From the NCBI GenBank assembly GCA_011390635.1, contig JAABSA010000022.1:1-63258 (forward strand): a DNA stretch of 63,258 bases, written 5' to 3'. The stretch is from Desulfotignum sp. Lineage in GTDB: Bacteria > Desulfobacterota > Desulfobacteria > Desulfobacterales > Desulfobacteraceae. Under the pieces are notes generated by a model. It had not been told where the DNA came from, did no database searches, and worked only from the letters and a program-made list of their open reading frames with translations. Below, one piece after another: positions 45,309 through 53,763 of the stretch (the first letter of the stretch is position 1; each line of letters begins with the position of its first letter). A program made the position numbers and the translations under genes.

Positions 45309-45809
45309 ATGACTGAAACCATCAAGGCAGGCGACACGATCTCTGTGGATTACACGGGAAAAAAACAGGACGGTACGGTGTTTGATACATCTGAAGGAAA
45401 AACCCCCCTTAAATTTACTGTGGGAGCGGGCATGCTGATCCAGGGATTTGATAATGCCGTGCTGGGCATGAAGCCCGGTGATTCCAAAACCGTTGAAATC
45501 CCGCCGGAAGAGGGATACGGCCCCCGCCATGAAGATGCCGTTGTGAATATTCCCAGAGAGCATATCCCTGAAGAAATTCCCCTGACCGAAGGGATTGTGC
45601 TCCAGCTCCAGGATCCCCAGGGAAGACCTGTACCAGCCACCGTGGCCGAGATCACTGATGAAACCGTAAAAATGGATATCAACCATATGCTGGCAGGTGA
45701 AACCCTTACCTTTGATATCACTGTCCGGGAAACAGGGCTGGAACCCGATACCCATGACTGTGGTTCCGGGAGCTGCGCTTCCGGTGGCGGTGGGTGTGCC
45801 GGCTGCTGA
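45309..45809 (+). CDS. slyD: FKBP-type peptidyl-prolyl isomerase SlyD
   Basis: A 166-residue SlyD-type foldase. The FKBP domain is split by the IF chaperone domain as usual: TISVDYTGKKQDGTVFDTSE, LIQGFDNAVLGMKPGDSKTV, YGPRHEDAVVNIPREHIPEE (IF start) and NHMLAGETLTFDITVRE. The C-terminus is a metal-binding tail with Cys and Gly (DCGSGSCASGGGGCAGC), which may deliver nickel. That fits with a CooC enzyme nearby. A hairpin follows it, 42 bases past the stop. Confidence 0.93.
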   Translation: MTETIKAGDTISVDYTGKKQDGTVFDTSEGKTPLKFTVGAGMLIQGFDNAVLGMKPGDSKTVEIPPEEGYGPRHEDAVVNIPREHIPEEIPLTEGIVLQLQDPQGRPVPATVAEITDETVKMDINHMLAGETLTFDITVRETGLEPDTHDCGSGSCASGGGGCAGC

Positions 45810-45851
45810 TACCCGGCGGCTCCGGCAGCCAAATGACAAACCGCAAGTTTG

Positions 45852-45880
45852 AATTCAGGCCCGTGATCCGGGCCTGAATT
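45852..45880 (+). terminator. Perfect 12-base hairpin between slyD and the nitrilase gene
   Basis: AATTCAGGCCCG and CGGGCCTGAATT form a perfect 12-base stem with a five-base loop. No T-run follows, so termination is uncertain. It ends 15 bases before the nitrilase ATG and could equally affect translation of that gene. Confidence 0.45.
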
Positions 45881-45895
45881 GTAAGGACCCGAGAC

Positions 45896-46825
45896 ATGAA
45901 AATTGCCATGTGTCAGACCAATCCGGTATTATTGGATGTGCAGGCCAATGTTGAAAATGTGATTGAAAAGATCAGCCTGTGTAAAGAGAAGGGTGCAAAC
46001 CTGATCGTATTTCCGGAACTTGCCTTGACCGGATATTTTGTGGGACTGCATTATCACAAGGCAGCGTTGCAGATGGATTCGCCCCAGATCAGACGTATTG
46101 CAGCCGCCACCAGAAAAACGGCTGCAGTGGTGGGATTTATCGAAGAATCCCAATCCATGAATTTTTACAATTCCGCCCTGGTGGCAGTGGACGGTGAGAT
46201 AAAATTTGCCTACCGGAAACTGAATCTTCCCAATTACGGGGTGTTTGAAGAACGCAAATTCTTTGCATCAGGAAAGCATATCCGGGTATTCAAATTATGC
46301 GGGTTGAATTTGGCTGTTTTTATTTGTAATGATTTATGGCATCCCTCTTTGCCCTATCTGGGTATCGCCCAGAAAGCAGATGTGTTCCTTTCCATATTTA
46401 ATTCCTCTGAAGGATCCATGGCAGATGAGTTCAGCAATATTGAAAGCTGGGAAATCATCAACCGGTTTTATTCCCGCATTTTTGGTATTTATAATATCTG
46501 TGTCAACCGGGTGGGTGAAGAAGGGCCTGAAGAGATACGATGCGGTGTGAGAAAAAACGGGGACACCGAATTTCCAGATGCCTTTCGGCTGCCTGATTTG
46601 AAAAGGACCTATCACTTCTGGGGGGGCAGTGAGATCATCAATCCTTTTGGACAACCCATTCTTTCCGCTAAAAAATATACGGAAGATATGGTGATGGGCG
46701 AAATTTCAAAGGACATGCTGCGCCGCAAAAAAATTGTGCTGCCCTATTTGAAAAATGATGATCCCTATTTCACCCACCGTGAACTGGGGCGTATTTTATA
46801 TTCTTCTGGAGAAAGGCGGTCATGA
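45896..46825 (+). CDS. Carbon-nitrogen hydrolase (nitrilase superfamily)
   Basis: A 309-residue enzyme with the catalytic Glu-Lys-Cys triad: LIVFPELALTGYFVG (Glu), FAYRKLNLPNYGVFEERKFF (Lys) and LAVFICNDLWHPSLPY (Cys). It hydrolyses an amide or nitrile; relatives include the glutaminase half of NAD synthetase and amidases, so the substrate is open. Its last four bases overlap the start of the response regulator (ATGA), an unusual partnership. The ATG lies just after the 45852-45880 hairpin. Confidence 0.87.
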   Translation: MKIAMCQTNPVLLDVQANVENVIEKISLCKEKGANLIVFPELALTGYFVGLHYHKAALQMDSPQIRRIAAATRKTAAVVGFIEESQSMNFYNSALVAVDGEIKFAYRKLNLPNYGVFEERKFFASGKHIRVFKLCGLNLAVFICNDLWHPSLPYLGIAQKADVFLSIFNSSEGSMADEFSNIESWEIINRFYSRIFGIYNICVNRVGEEGPEEIRCGVRKNGDTEFPDAFRLPDLKRTYHFWGGSEIINPFGQPILSAKKYTEDMVMGEISKDMLRRKKIVLPYLKNDDPYFTHRELGRILYSSGERRS

Positions 46826-47391
46826 CCATCAAAAAAAGACTGATACTGGCAGTGGATGACAAAGCCCGGAACCTGCAGTTTTTAGGCAAACTGTTGTCTG
46901 ACAATGGGTATGAAGTGGCCATGGCACAGAGCGGACAGCAGGCCTTGAATTTTATTCTAAAAAATGAACCGGATCTGATTCTGCTGGATATCATGATGCC
47001 GGAAATGGATGGGTTCGCAGTCTGTGAAAAAATCAAGGCGGATTTTACCGCACGTCATATTCCCATTATTTTTCTGACAGCCAGAACCGATACCAGTGAT
47101 GTGGTCAAGGGATTTGATGCGGGCGGGGTGGATTATGTGACAAAGCCCTTTAATTCTGCGGAACTGCTGGCCCGGGTCAGAACCCATATCGAGGTGAAAA
47201 TTCTAAGGGGGCTGTTGCCCATCTGTTCCCGGTGCAAGAAGATCCGTGATGATCAAGGCTTCTGGAAACAGGTGGAAGTGTATTTTGAAGCCCATTCCCA
47301 GGTAAGCTTTACCCATGGTATCTGCCCGGATTGCCTGGACAGTCTCTACGGGGATTCTGACTGGTACCGCAAACACAAAGACAAACAATAA
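46822..47391 (+). CDS. Response regulator with four-cysteine C-terminal tail
   Basis: A 189-residue protein. Residues 5-125 form a receiver domain (LILAVDDKARNLQFLGKLLS, LILLDIMMPEMDGFAV, FLTART, YVTKPFNSAE) with the phospho-acceptor Asp. A short tail follows: LLPICSRCKKIRDDQGFWKQ VEVYFEAHSQVSFTHGICPDCLDSLY, with CxxC and CxxC. This tail occurs at the C-terminus of many PAS and receiver proteins in Desulfobacterota, and probably binds a metal, but its role is unknown to me. It is coupled to the nitrilase gene. Confidence 0.85.
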   Translation: MTIKKRLILAVDDKARNLQFLGKLLSDNGYEVAMAQSGQQALNFILKNEPDLILLDIMMPEMDGFAVCEKIKADFTARHIPIIFLTARTDTSDVVKGFDAGGVDYVTKPFNSAELLARVRTHIEVKILRGLLPICSRCKKIRDDQGFWKQVEVYFEAHSQVSFTHGICPDCLDSLYGDSDWYRKHKDKQ

Positions 47392-47508
47392 CGGAACTCG
47401 CTGTTCCGGCGTTTGGGCCCTGGTGTTTTTCTTGCCGGCGTGTTGCTTTTTTCCAGGATTGCGTTATTTTAATGGAGTTATGAAACAAACCTGAATACAG
47501 GAGTGAAT

Positions 47509-48276
47509 ATGAGTTGTGTAATCGCCATGGCCGGTAAGGGAGGGGTTGGGAAAACAACCGTTTCCGCGCTGGTTGTCAGATATTTTACAAAGCACTTGAC
47601 TGATCCGGTTCTGGCCATTGATGCCGACCCCAACAGCAATTTGGGAGAAACCCTTGGGATGTCCATTGAAAAAACCGTGGGAGATATCCGGGAAGATTTC
47701 ATGAAAGACCCCCAGGGGGTGCCTTCGGGAATGGACAAAGTGCTTTATCTGGAAATGCTCATGAACCAGGTACTGATTGAGCAGAAGAATTTTGACCTGC
47801 TGGTTATGGGACGTCAGGAAGGCCAGGGCTGCTATTGCATGGTCAACAATATTTTGAACCGGTTTGCCGATGAGTTGGAAAGCAATTACAAATATCTGCT
47901 GGTGGACAATGAGGCCGGCATGGAACATCTAAGCCGCAGGACCAGCGGCAAGGTGGATATGCTGCTCATGGTTACGGATTATGCGTTGCGGGGATTGCGG
48001 GCCGTGGGACGCATCAATGACATGCTGGCTGATCTGAAACTGGATGTGCGGCAGAAAGGACTGGTTGTCAACCGGGCACCGGAAACACTCAACCAGGCAT
48101 TTTTAGATGAGGTGGAACAGATCGGGGTGCCTTTGTTGTGCACCATTCCCCAGGATGACAACCTGCTGGAATTTGACATGGAAAGGCGGTCCATGCTGGA
48201 ACTGCCTGATGACTCCCCTGCGGTGCTGGCCGTGGACAGCCTCATGGAAAAGGTACTGCAAAAAGTGGTGGCCTGA
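47509..48276 (+). CDS. cooC: CooC-type P-loop ATPase (CO dehydrogenase nickel insertion)
   Basis: A 255-residue ATPase of the SIMIBI/MinD class. The deviant Walker A is MAGKGGVGKTTVSALVVRYF, the switch region AIDADPNSNLGETLGM, and a conserved C-x-C (residues about 108 and 110) in EGQGCYCMVNNILNRF is the nickel-binding pair of CooC dimers. It binds nickel and helps mature carbon monoxide dehydrogenase. No such enzyme is encoded in the window, so it must lie elsewhere. The ATG at 47509 has caggagtg upstream. It begins a run of five or six genes on this strand. Confidence 0.87.
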   Translation: MSCVIAMAGKGGVGKTTVSALVVRYFTKHLTDPVLAIDADPNSNLGETLGMSIEKTVGDIREDFMKDPQGVPSGMDKVLYLEMLMNQVLIEQKNFDLLVMGRQEGQGCYCMVNNILNRFADELESNYKYLLVDNEAGMEHLSRRTSGKVDMLLMVTDYALRGLRAVGRINDMLADLKLDVRQKGLVVNRAPETLNQAFLDEVEQIGVPLLCTIPQDDNLLEFDMERRSMLELPDDSPAVLAVDSLMEKVLQKVVA

Positions 48277-48278
48277 TC

Positions 48279-49052
48279 ATGGGATATGTGTTTGATTTCA
48301 AAGAAGCGTGTCAATATGATGCCTGGTTCGAACAGGCCGGGAATCGTCATTGCCTTGATCTTGAAATCAAGCTGATCATGGATCTGCTGGACCTGCGGTC
48401 CGGCCAGCGGCTTCTGGATATCGGCTGCGGAACCGGCATGAGCCTTGTGCCGCTGCTGGACAAAGGCTTGAGCCTCACCGGTATCGATCCATCTGTGCAT
48501 ATGCTGGACAAGGCCCATGAACGGCTGGGAACCCGTGTGGATCTTCACCGGTGTGTTGCAGAAGATTTGCCTTTTGAAGACAATGCCTTTGATACAGCCC
48601 TGTTTTTCACTACCCTGGAATTCACAGACCGGCCGGCCAAAGCCATTGAAGAAGCCTGCCGGGTGGCAAAGGACCGGGTGGTGATCGGGGTGCTCAACCG
48701 GTATGCGCTGCTGAACATGTACCGGCGGTGCAGGGGCTTTTTTTTCCCCAATATTTATACCAATGCCCGGTTTTTCAGTATATGGGAACTCAAGAAGATG
48801 CTGTTCAGCATTCTGGGAGAGGTGCCTGTTCACTGGCGCACCACGGCCCAGCTGCCATTTGTCCGGGGCCAGATAATGTCTGTCATTGAGAACAACACAT
48901 TTGTGCAAAAATCTTTTTGCGGAACATTTATCGGCATGCGTATCAAGCCGGTGCCCAAATTCAGGGTCCGGCCCCTGCCATTGAAGGTAAAGAAGCAGAA
49001 AATGCACAATCCAGCCACAGGGCTGGTAACTACTTCAAGGGCCCGAGATTGA
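48279..49052 (+). CDS. Class I SAM-dependent methyltransferase
   Basis: A 257-residue methyltransferase. Motif I is RLLDIGCGTGMSLVPLLDKG; the acidic end of strand 2 is GLSLTGIDPSVHMLDKAHER; motif IV reads FDTALFFTTLEFTDRP. The second half contains RRCRGFFFPNIYTNARFFSI. It could methylate a small molecule or quinone precursor. The start lies two bases after the cooC stop, so these genes are cotranscribed. No substrate is proposed. Confidence 0.87.
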   Translation: MGYVFDFKEACQYDAWFEQAGNRHCLDLEIKLIMDLLDLRSGQRLLDIGCGTGMSLVPLLDKGLSLTGIDPSVHMLDKAHERLGTRVDLHRCVAEDLPFEDNAFDTALFFTTLEFTDRPAKAIEEACRVAKDRVVIGVLNRYALLNMYRRCRGFFFPNIYTNARFFSIWELKKMLFSILGEVPVHWRTTAQLPFVRGQIMSVIENNTFVQKSFCGTFIGMRIKPVPKFRVRPLPLKVKKQKMHNPATGLVTTSRARD

Positions 49053-49053
49053 C

Positions 49054-49194
49054 ATGGAAGCATATCTGTATGACAAACCGGAAAACCAGCCGGTGCGACG
49101 CCGGTTTTGCCGGAATACAGACATAGCCCGGTTGCCCGTAGAAAAAAACGGTCTGCCCATGGGCAGAAAACAAAAACAGGCCGGTATCTGTTGA
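49054..49194 (+). pseudogene. Possible relic of a radical-SAM protein start
   Basis: A 46-codon frame starts one base after the methyltransferase stop. Its N-terminus, MEAYLYDKPENQPVR followed by a CR motif, resembles the start of AmmeMemoRadiSam-type radical SAM proteins (EAxLYEKLENxxVxCxLC), but the iron-sulfur CxxxCxxC cluster is missing and it ends at 49192 with no further homology. It may be a dead gene fragment or a fortuitous frame. The call rests on one short stretch. Confidence 0.3.
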
Positions 49195-49204
49195 AAGAAT
49201 CGCC

Positions 49205-50077
49205 ATGAACACTGGTTTTAAAAAGAAAATTCTCGATTACGGCAAAATGATTAAATTTTCCCATACGGTTTTTGCCCTTCCATTCGCCTTGTCTGCCGTG
49301 GTTCTGGCCTGGCAGACCCATGTTCCCTCAGCAGGGGAAATTTGTTTCATTCTTGTGGCCATGGTGGGGGCCCGGTCCGCGGCCATGGGATTCAACCGCC
49401 TGGTTGATGCGGATATCGACCGGATAAATCCCAGAACCGCCGGGCGGGAAATTCCGGCCGGGATTCTGTCGCGAAAAGAAACGCTGCTGTTTGTGTCCAT
49501 TTCCAGCCTGGTGTTTGTGGGGGCTGCAGCAGCATTGTCTCCGGTGTGTTTCTGGTTATCCTTTCCCGTGCTGTTTGTGCTGTTTTTCTATTCGTACACC
49601 AAACGGTTTACCCCTTACTGCCACCTGGTACTGGGGTTTGCCATCTCCCTTGCCCCGGTGGGTGCCTGGATTGCAATAACAGGCAGCCTGAACTGGGGGA
49701 TCGTTTTTCTGGGAGCGGGTCTCTGGTTCTATATTGCCGGATTTGATATTTTATATGCCTGTCAGGATATCGGGTTCGACCGGAAACAGGGGTTGTTTTC
49801 ACTTCCGGTGATTCTCGGGGTTACCAGGGCCTTGCAGGTGTCTTCCCTGTTCCATGTGATTTTCATGGGGTTTCTGGTGGCGCTGCATATCAGTTTTGCC
49901 ATGCATCCGATGTTTCTGGTGTTTCTGGCTGCCATTGCCGTATTGCTGGTTTTTGAGCATCGCCTGGTAAAACCGGATGATCTTTCCCGGATTCATGTGG
50001 CATTTTTTCATATCAACTCTGCAGTGTCACTGGTCCTGTTCACCGGCATCCTGCTTCAGACCATCATTGTGGTGTGA
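49205..50077 (+). CDS. UbiA-family polyprenyltransferase (probable menaquinone route)
   Basis: A 290-residue membrane protein with about nine helices. Both Asp-rich prenyl-diphosphate sites are present: SAAMGFNRLVDADIDRINPR and IAGFDILYACQDIGFDRKQG. It prenylates an aromatic ring precursor. With a UbiX directly downstream this is the usual arrangement of the futalosine menaquinone pathway (MqnP with a UbiX-type partner); no other mqn gene is in view, so that is inferred. The stop overlaps the ubiX region. Codons and neighbours look native. Confidence 0.86.
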   Translation: MNTGFKKKILDYGKMIKFSHTVFALPFALSAVVLAWQTHVPSAGEICFILVAMVGARSAAMGFNRLVDADIDRINPRTAGREIPAGILSRKETLLFVSISSLVFVGAAAALSPVCFWLSFPVLFVLFFYSYTKRFTPYCHLVLGFAISLAPVGAWIAITGSLNWGIVFLGAGLWFYIAGFDILYACQDIGFDRKQGLFSLPVILGVTRALQVSSLFHVIFMGFLVALHISFAMHPMFLVFLAAIAVLLVFEHRLVKPDDLSRIHVAFFHINSAVSLVLFTGILLQTIIVV

Positions 50078-50079
50078 TA

Positions 50080-50688
50080 ATGACAACCTGTGACAAAATC
50101 ATTGTGGTTGCCATCAGCGGGGCTTCTGGCTCCCTTTACGGGGTACGTCTCATAGCCGCATTGCTCCGGCAGGATGTGCGGGTGATGGCCATATTGTCCC
50201 ATGCCGGTGAACAGGTTTTATCCCATGAAATGGGGTATGATCCCGGGATGGGGTTTCATGATTTTCTGGCAGCCTGGGGCCTTGATCCTGAAACATGCAA
50301 AAAACTGACGGTGTTTTCCCAGGATGAGATTGCAGCTGCACCTGCCAGCGGCTCTTTTTGCCACCATGGAATGGTGGTGGCACCTTGTTCCATGAAAACC
50401 CTTGCAGCGGCAGCGGCCGGGTATGCAGACAATCTTATCACCCGTGCCTGTGATGTCACCCTCAAGGAAAACCGGAGTCTCATTCTGGTGCCCAGAGAAA
50501 CCCCGTTGAGCCTGATACACCTGGAAAACATGGCCCGGCTGGCGCGGGCGGGTGCCGTCATCCTGCCGGCAGTCCCCTCTTTTTACAGTTTCCCCGGGAC
50601 CATAGAGGATCTGGTGGATACGGTGGTGGCAAGAATAATGGACCAGCTGGGGGTAGGGCACAGCCTTCTGGCCAGATGGGGAGCGTGA
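50080..50688 (+). CDS. ubiX: UbiX-type flavin prenyltransferase
   Basis: A 202-residue enzyme that makes prenylated FMN, the cofactor of UbiD-type decarboxylases. Typical segments are IVVAISGASGSLYGVRLIAA, MVVAPCSMKTLAAAAAGYAD, and RETPLSLIHLENMARLARAG with PAVPSFYSFPGTIEDLVDTV. I start at the ATG at 50080; a GTG at 50074 would overlap the prenyltransferase stop. The cca gene begins within its last codons. No UbiD gene is in the window. Confidence 0.92.
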   Translation: MTTCDKIIVVAISGASGSLYGVRLIAALLRQDVRVMAILSHAGEQVLSHEMGYDPGMGFHDFLAAWGLDPETCKKLTVFSQDEIAAAPASGSFCHHGMVVAPCSMKTLAAAAAGYADNLITRACDVTLKENRSLILVPRETPLSLIHLENMARLARAGAVILPAVPSFYSFPGTIEDLVDTVVARIMDQLGVGHSLLARWGA

Positions 50689-51992
50689 AAGAGTCCTTGC
50701 TTTTTGATACGGCCCGACACATTCTGCACACCCTCCATGAAAGTGGATTTTCCGGTTATGTGGTGGGTGGTGCGGTGCGGGACATGGGCATGGGCAATCG
50801 TCCAAAAGATGTGGATATCCTGACCGATGCCTCCATAAAAAGCCTTGAAAACCTGTTTGGCGGCGGTAAATTCCAGGTCGTGGGAAAAACCTTTCCTATC
50901 TGCATTATTGACAATATAGAGGTGGCGGTCTGTCGGGCAGGTACCCGAAATTTTCCCGTGGATGATTTAGGCATGCGCGATTTTACCATCAACAGCATGG
51001 CCTATGATCCTTTGCAGGATGTGCTGCTGGATCCTTTCAACGGCCGGAAAGATCTGGAAAACAGGGTTATCCGCTTTACCCGGGATGCGGATGCCCGGAT
51101 ACTGGAAGACCCGGTGCGCATGATACGGGGGTGCCGGTTTGCCGCCCTTCTCAATGCACGGCTGTCTCGTTCAGCCTTGGATGCCATTGAACGTCATGCA
51201 GAAAAATGTGCAGGGCAGGTGCCGGGCGAACGGATCCGAACGGAAATTATCAAAGCCATGGCAATGAAGACCCCTTCTGTGTTTTTCCGGCTGATGCACC
51301 GTACAGGCTTGCTGGCCTGGGTTCTGCCCTGTTTGGAACGATGCTGGGGCCTGGATGGGGGGCCTTTCCACGGGGAAACCGTTTTTGAGCACTGCCTGCT
51401 GGTGGGCGATGCCCTTCCTGTCCGGCAGCCGCTGCTGCGCCTGGCCGGGTATCTCCATGACACCGGCAAGGTGGATGCAAAGGGTATCAAGGAAGGCCGT
51501 GTCACCTTTCATGGACATGAAGTTCATACCGCTGCCATGGAAGCAGACCTGGATCGGCTGCGGTTTTCAGCTGCCCAGAAAAACTATATCCTGGCCCTGG
51601 TCGGGTCCCATATGCGGCCGCTGGCTGAAAAGACCCGCCCTAAATCTGTTCGCCGCCTGCTGGCCCTGCTGGCTGAAAAGGACCTTGATTTTGCGGATTT
51701 CATGCGGCTGCGCATTGCTGATAAAAAAGGAAACCTGGCCAAATCACCCTATACCCTGTCGGATATCCGGGACCGGGTGAAAAAAGTGACGGATGAAACA
51801 GCCCGGCAGACCGCTTTTCATCCTGATGACCTGGATATCACGGGACGTGACATCATGGATATCTGCGGGATCCCGCCTGGTCCCGGTGTGGGCAGAATCA
51901 AGCAGTACTTGTTTGAAAAGGTTCTGGATGATCCCGGCCGCAATACCCGGGATCAGCTGATAGATATGGTTGCGGCCATGGACCGTGACTGA
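50676..51992 (+). CDS. cca: tRNA nucleotidyltransferase / poly(A) polymerase family, with HD domain
   Basis: A 438-residue protein. The head domain has GYVVGGAVRDMGMGNRPKDV, where DVDIL supplies the catalytic Asp pair, and RNFPVDDLGMRDFTINSMAY. RNA-binding regions follow (DPVRMIRGCRFAALL). A C-terminal HD domain (LRLAGYLHDTGKVDAKGIKE, FHGHEVH) makes it the bacterial type that both adds CCA and has phosphohydrolase activity. It could act as CCA-adding or A-adding enzyme; the distinction needs comparison. The start overlaps ubiX by 13 bases. Confidence 0.87.
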   Translation: MGSVKESLLFDTARHILHTLHESGFSGYVVGGAVRDMGMGNRPKDVDILTDASIKSLENLFGGGKFQVVGKTFPICIIDNIEVAVCRAGTRNFPVDDLGMRDFTINSMAYDPLQDVLLDPFNGRKDLENRVIRFTRDADARILEDPVRMIRGCRFAALLNARLSRSALDAIERHAEKCAGQVPGERIRTEIIKAMAMKTPSVFFRLMHRTGLLAWVLPCLERCWGLDGGPFHGETVFEHCLLVGDALPVRQPLLRLAGYLHDTGKVDAKGIKEGRVTFHGHEVHTAAMEADLDRLRFSAAQKNYILALVGSHMRPLAEKTRPKSVRRLLALLAEKDLDFADFMRLRIADKKGNLAKSPYTLSDIRDRVKKVTDETARQTAFHPDDLDITGRDIMDICGIPPGPGVGRIKQYLFEKVLDDPGRNTRDQLIDMVAAMDRD

Positions 51993-52067
51993 CGTTTTTT
52001 GCATGCCAAAGGATGGGCGGCAGGGCTATACCTGACATTATGACCGTCTCAACAAAAGGAAAGGCCA

Positions 52068-53303
52068 ATGGGCGATATTGTGCTCATCAACATCACCGGC
52101 AGGGACAGAACAGGGCTGGACGCATGTTTTACATGCATCCTGGCAAAGTATGATGTCAGGATACTGGACATCGGCCAGTCTGTTATTCACGAACACATCT
52201 CCCTGGGTATTCTGGCCGATATTCCCTGTGCGGATGATTTTGCTGCAATTTTCAAGGATATGCTGTTTGAAGGCTATACATTGGGACTCAAGGTTGATAT
52301 CACGCCCGTGGATCCGGATAATTATGAAAAATGGGTCCGTGCCCAGGGCAAGGAGCGCCGGATCATAACTATTTTGGGCAGAACCGTCAGTGCCAGACAG
52401 ATCGCATCGGTTGCTTCCGTGTGTGCGGAACACGGTCTGAATATCGATTATGTCACCCGGCTTACAGGGCGGATTTCCCTTCAAAATCCCCAACCCAGGC
52501 CCAGAGCCAGTATCCAGTTTTCCGTTTCAGGCACCCCGAAAAACATCCGGCAGATGCGGGGGCAGTTCATGGATATTTCCCGGACCACCGGTGTGGATAT
52601 TTCGTTTCATGTGGACAATATTTACCAGAAAAACCGCAAACTGGTGGTGTTTGATATGGACTCCACCCTGATTCAGGCGGAAGTGATTGTGGAACTGGCC
52701 AGGCTGGCAGGCGTGGGACCGCAGGTAGAGCAGATAACCCGGTCAGCCATGCAGGGGAAAATGGATTTCAAGGAAAGTTTTTGTCAGCGGGTGGCCCTGT
52801 TGAAAGGACTTCGCCAGGAAGACCTGGACAGGATAACCCATACGCTGCCATTGACCGAAGGGGCGGAACTGGTTACCGCGACCCTGAAGCGGCTCGGGTA
52901 TAAACTTGGTATTTTATCCGGCGGATTTACCTTTGTTGGGGAGTTTCTGCGCCAAAAACTGGGATTTGATTATGTCTATGCCAATGATCTGGATGTGGAA
53001 AACGGCCTGGTGACAGGTCTGGTCAAGGGGGATATCGTGGACGGGGAGAAAAAAGCCTGTCTGCTGCGGGAAATAGCCCAGAAGGAAAATCTTTCCATTG
53101 AACAGACCATTGCCGTGGGGGATGGTGCCAATGACCTGCCCATGATTTCCATTGCCGGACTCGGGGTGGCGTTCAATGCCAAGCCGGTTGTCCGGAAAAA
53201 AGCCGACAACGCCATTTCCACCATGGGACTGGACGGCCTGCTGTATCTCATGGGAATCCATGAGCGGGAAATTCAACAATCCAATCCAGAGGCTGCAAGA
53301 TAA
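52068..53303 (+). CDS. serB: Phosphoserine phosphatase with N-terminal ACT domains
   Basis: A 411-residue SerB. Two ACT-type domains occupy residues 1-185 (DIVLINITGRDRTGLDACFT and IITILGRTVSARQIASVASV). The HAD-type phosphatase follows: VVFDMDSTLIQAEVIVELAR (nucleophile DxDST), GILSGGFTFVGEFLRQKLGF and TIAVGDGANDLPMISIAGLG. It dephosphorylates phosphoserine in the last step of serine synthesis; the ACT domains suggest serine feedback. It is transcribed alone, convergent with queD. Confidence 0.94.
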   Translation: MGDIVLINITGRDRTGLDACFTCILAKYDVRILDIGQSVIHEHISLGILADIPCADDFAAIFKDMLFEGYTLGLKVDITPVDPDNYEKWVRAQGKERRIITILGRTVSARQIASVASVCAEHGLNIDYVTRLTGRISLQNPQPRPRASIQFSVSGTPKNIRQMRGQFMDISRTTGVDISFHVDNIYQKNRKLVVFDMDSTLIQAEVIVELARLAGVGPQVEQITRSAMQGKMDFKESFCQRVALLKGLRQEDLDRITHTLPLTEGAELVTATLKRLGYKLGILSGGFTFVGEFLRQKLGFDYVYANDLDVENGLVTGLVKGDIVDGEKKACLLREIAQKENLSIEQTIAVGDGANDLPMISIAGLGVAFNAKPVVRKKADNAISTMGLDGLLYLMGIHEREIQQSNPEAAR

Positions 53304-53337
53304 CCGTGCGGGGCGGCCATAGGGTTGAAACTATGGA

Positions 53338-53718
53338 TTATACTTCCCTGTAAGCCGCACCGCAGCCCGGACTTTCACATACCTTTACCCGGGTAACCCG
53401 GATATGATCGGTGTTGAGCCTTCTGGACATCTCTTTGTAGAGAAATTTGGCAAGATTTTCTGATGTGGGGTTGATGCTGCCAAATTCTACTACATCATTG
53501 AGCCTGGTATGGTTCAGCTTACCCAGCACATCCGAAAGAACGTTTTTTATGTCCCTGAAATCAATGCCTATCCCCAACCGGTTGAGCTTTGTACATCGGA
53601 CATAAGCTTCAACCGTCCAGTTGTGACCATGCAGATCGGCACAATTCCCATCATATCCCCGGAGGGCATGAGAGGCGGCAAAATGATCCTGTACAAAAAT
53701 TTCATATTCACCTGGCAT
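53338..53718 (-). CDS. queD: 6-carboxytetrahydropterin synthase QueD
   Basis: A 126-residue T-fold enzyme of the queuosine pathway. Zinc ligands are in FAASHALRGYDGNCADLHGH (His near 17, and HGH), with the catalytic Cys in GNCAD; the late motif VKVCESPGC is conserved. It forms 6-carboxy-5,6,7,8-tetrahydropterin from dihydroneopterin triphosphate. It is transcribed towards serB. Upstream, after a 45-base gap, starts the HepT/MntA pair on the same strand. Confidence 0.9.
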   Translation of the reverse strand: MPGEYEIFVQDHFAASHALRGYDGNCADLHGHNWTVEAYVRCTKLNRLGIGIDFRDIKNVLSDVLGKLNHTRLNDVVEFGSINPTSENLAKFLYKEMSRRLNTDHIRVTRVKVCESPGCGAAYREV

Positions 53719-53763
53719 GAGTCCTCCTTGTTTTCCATCTGAATTAACACATGTTGTTTTTTT

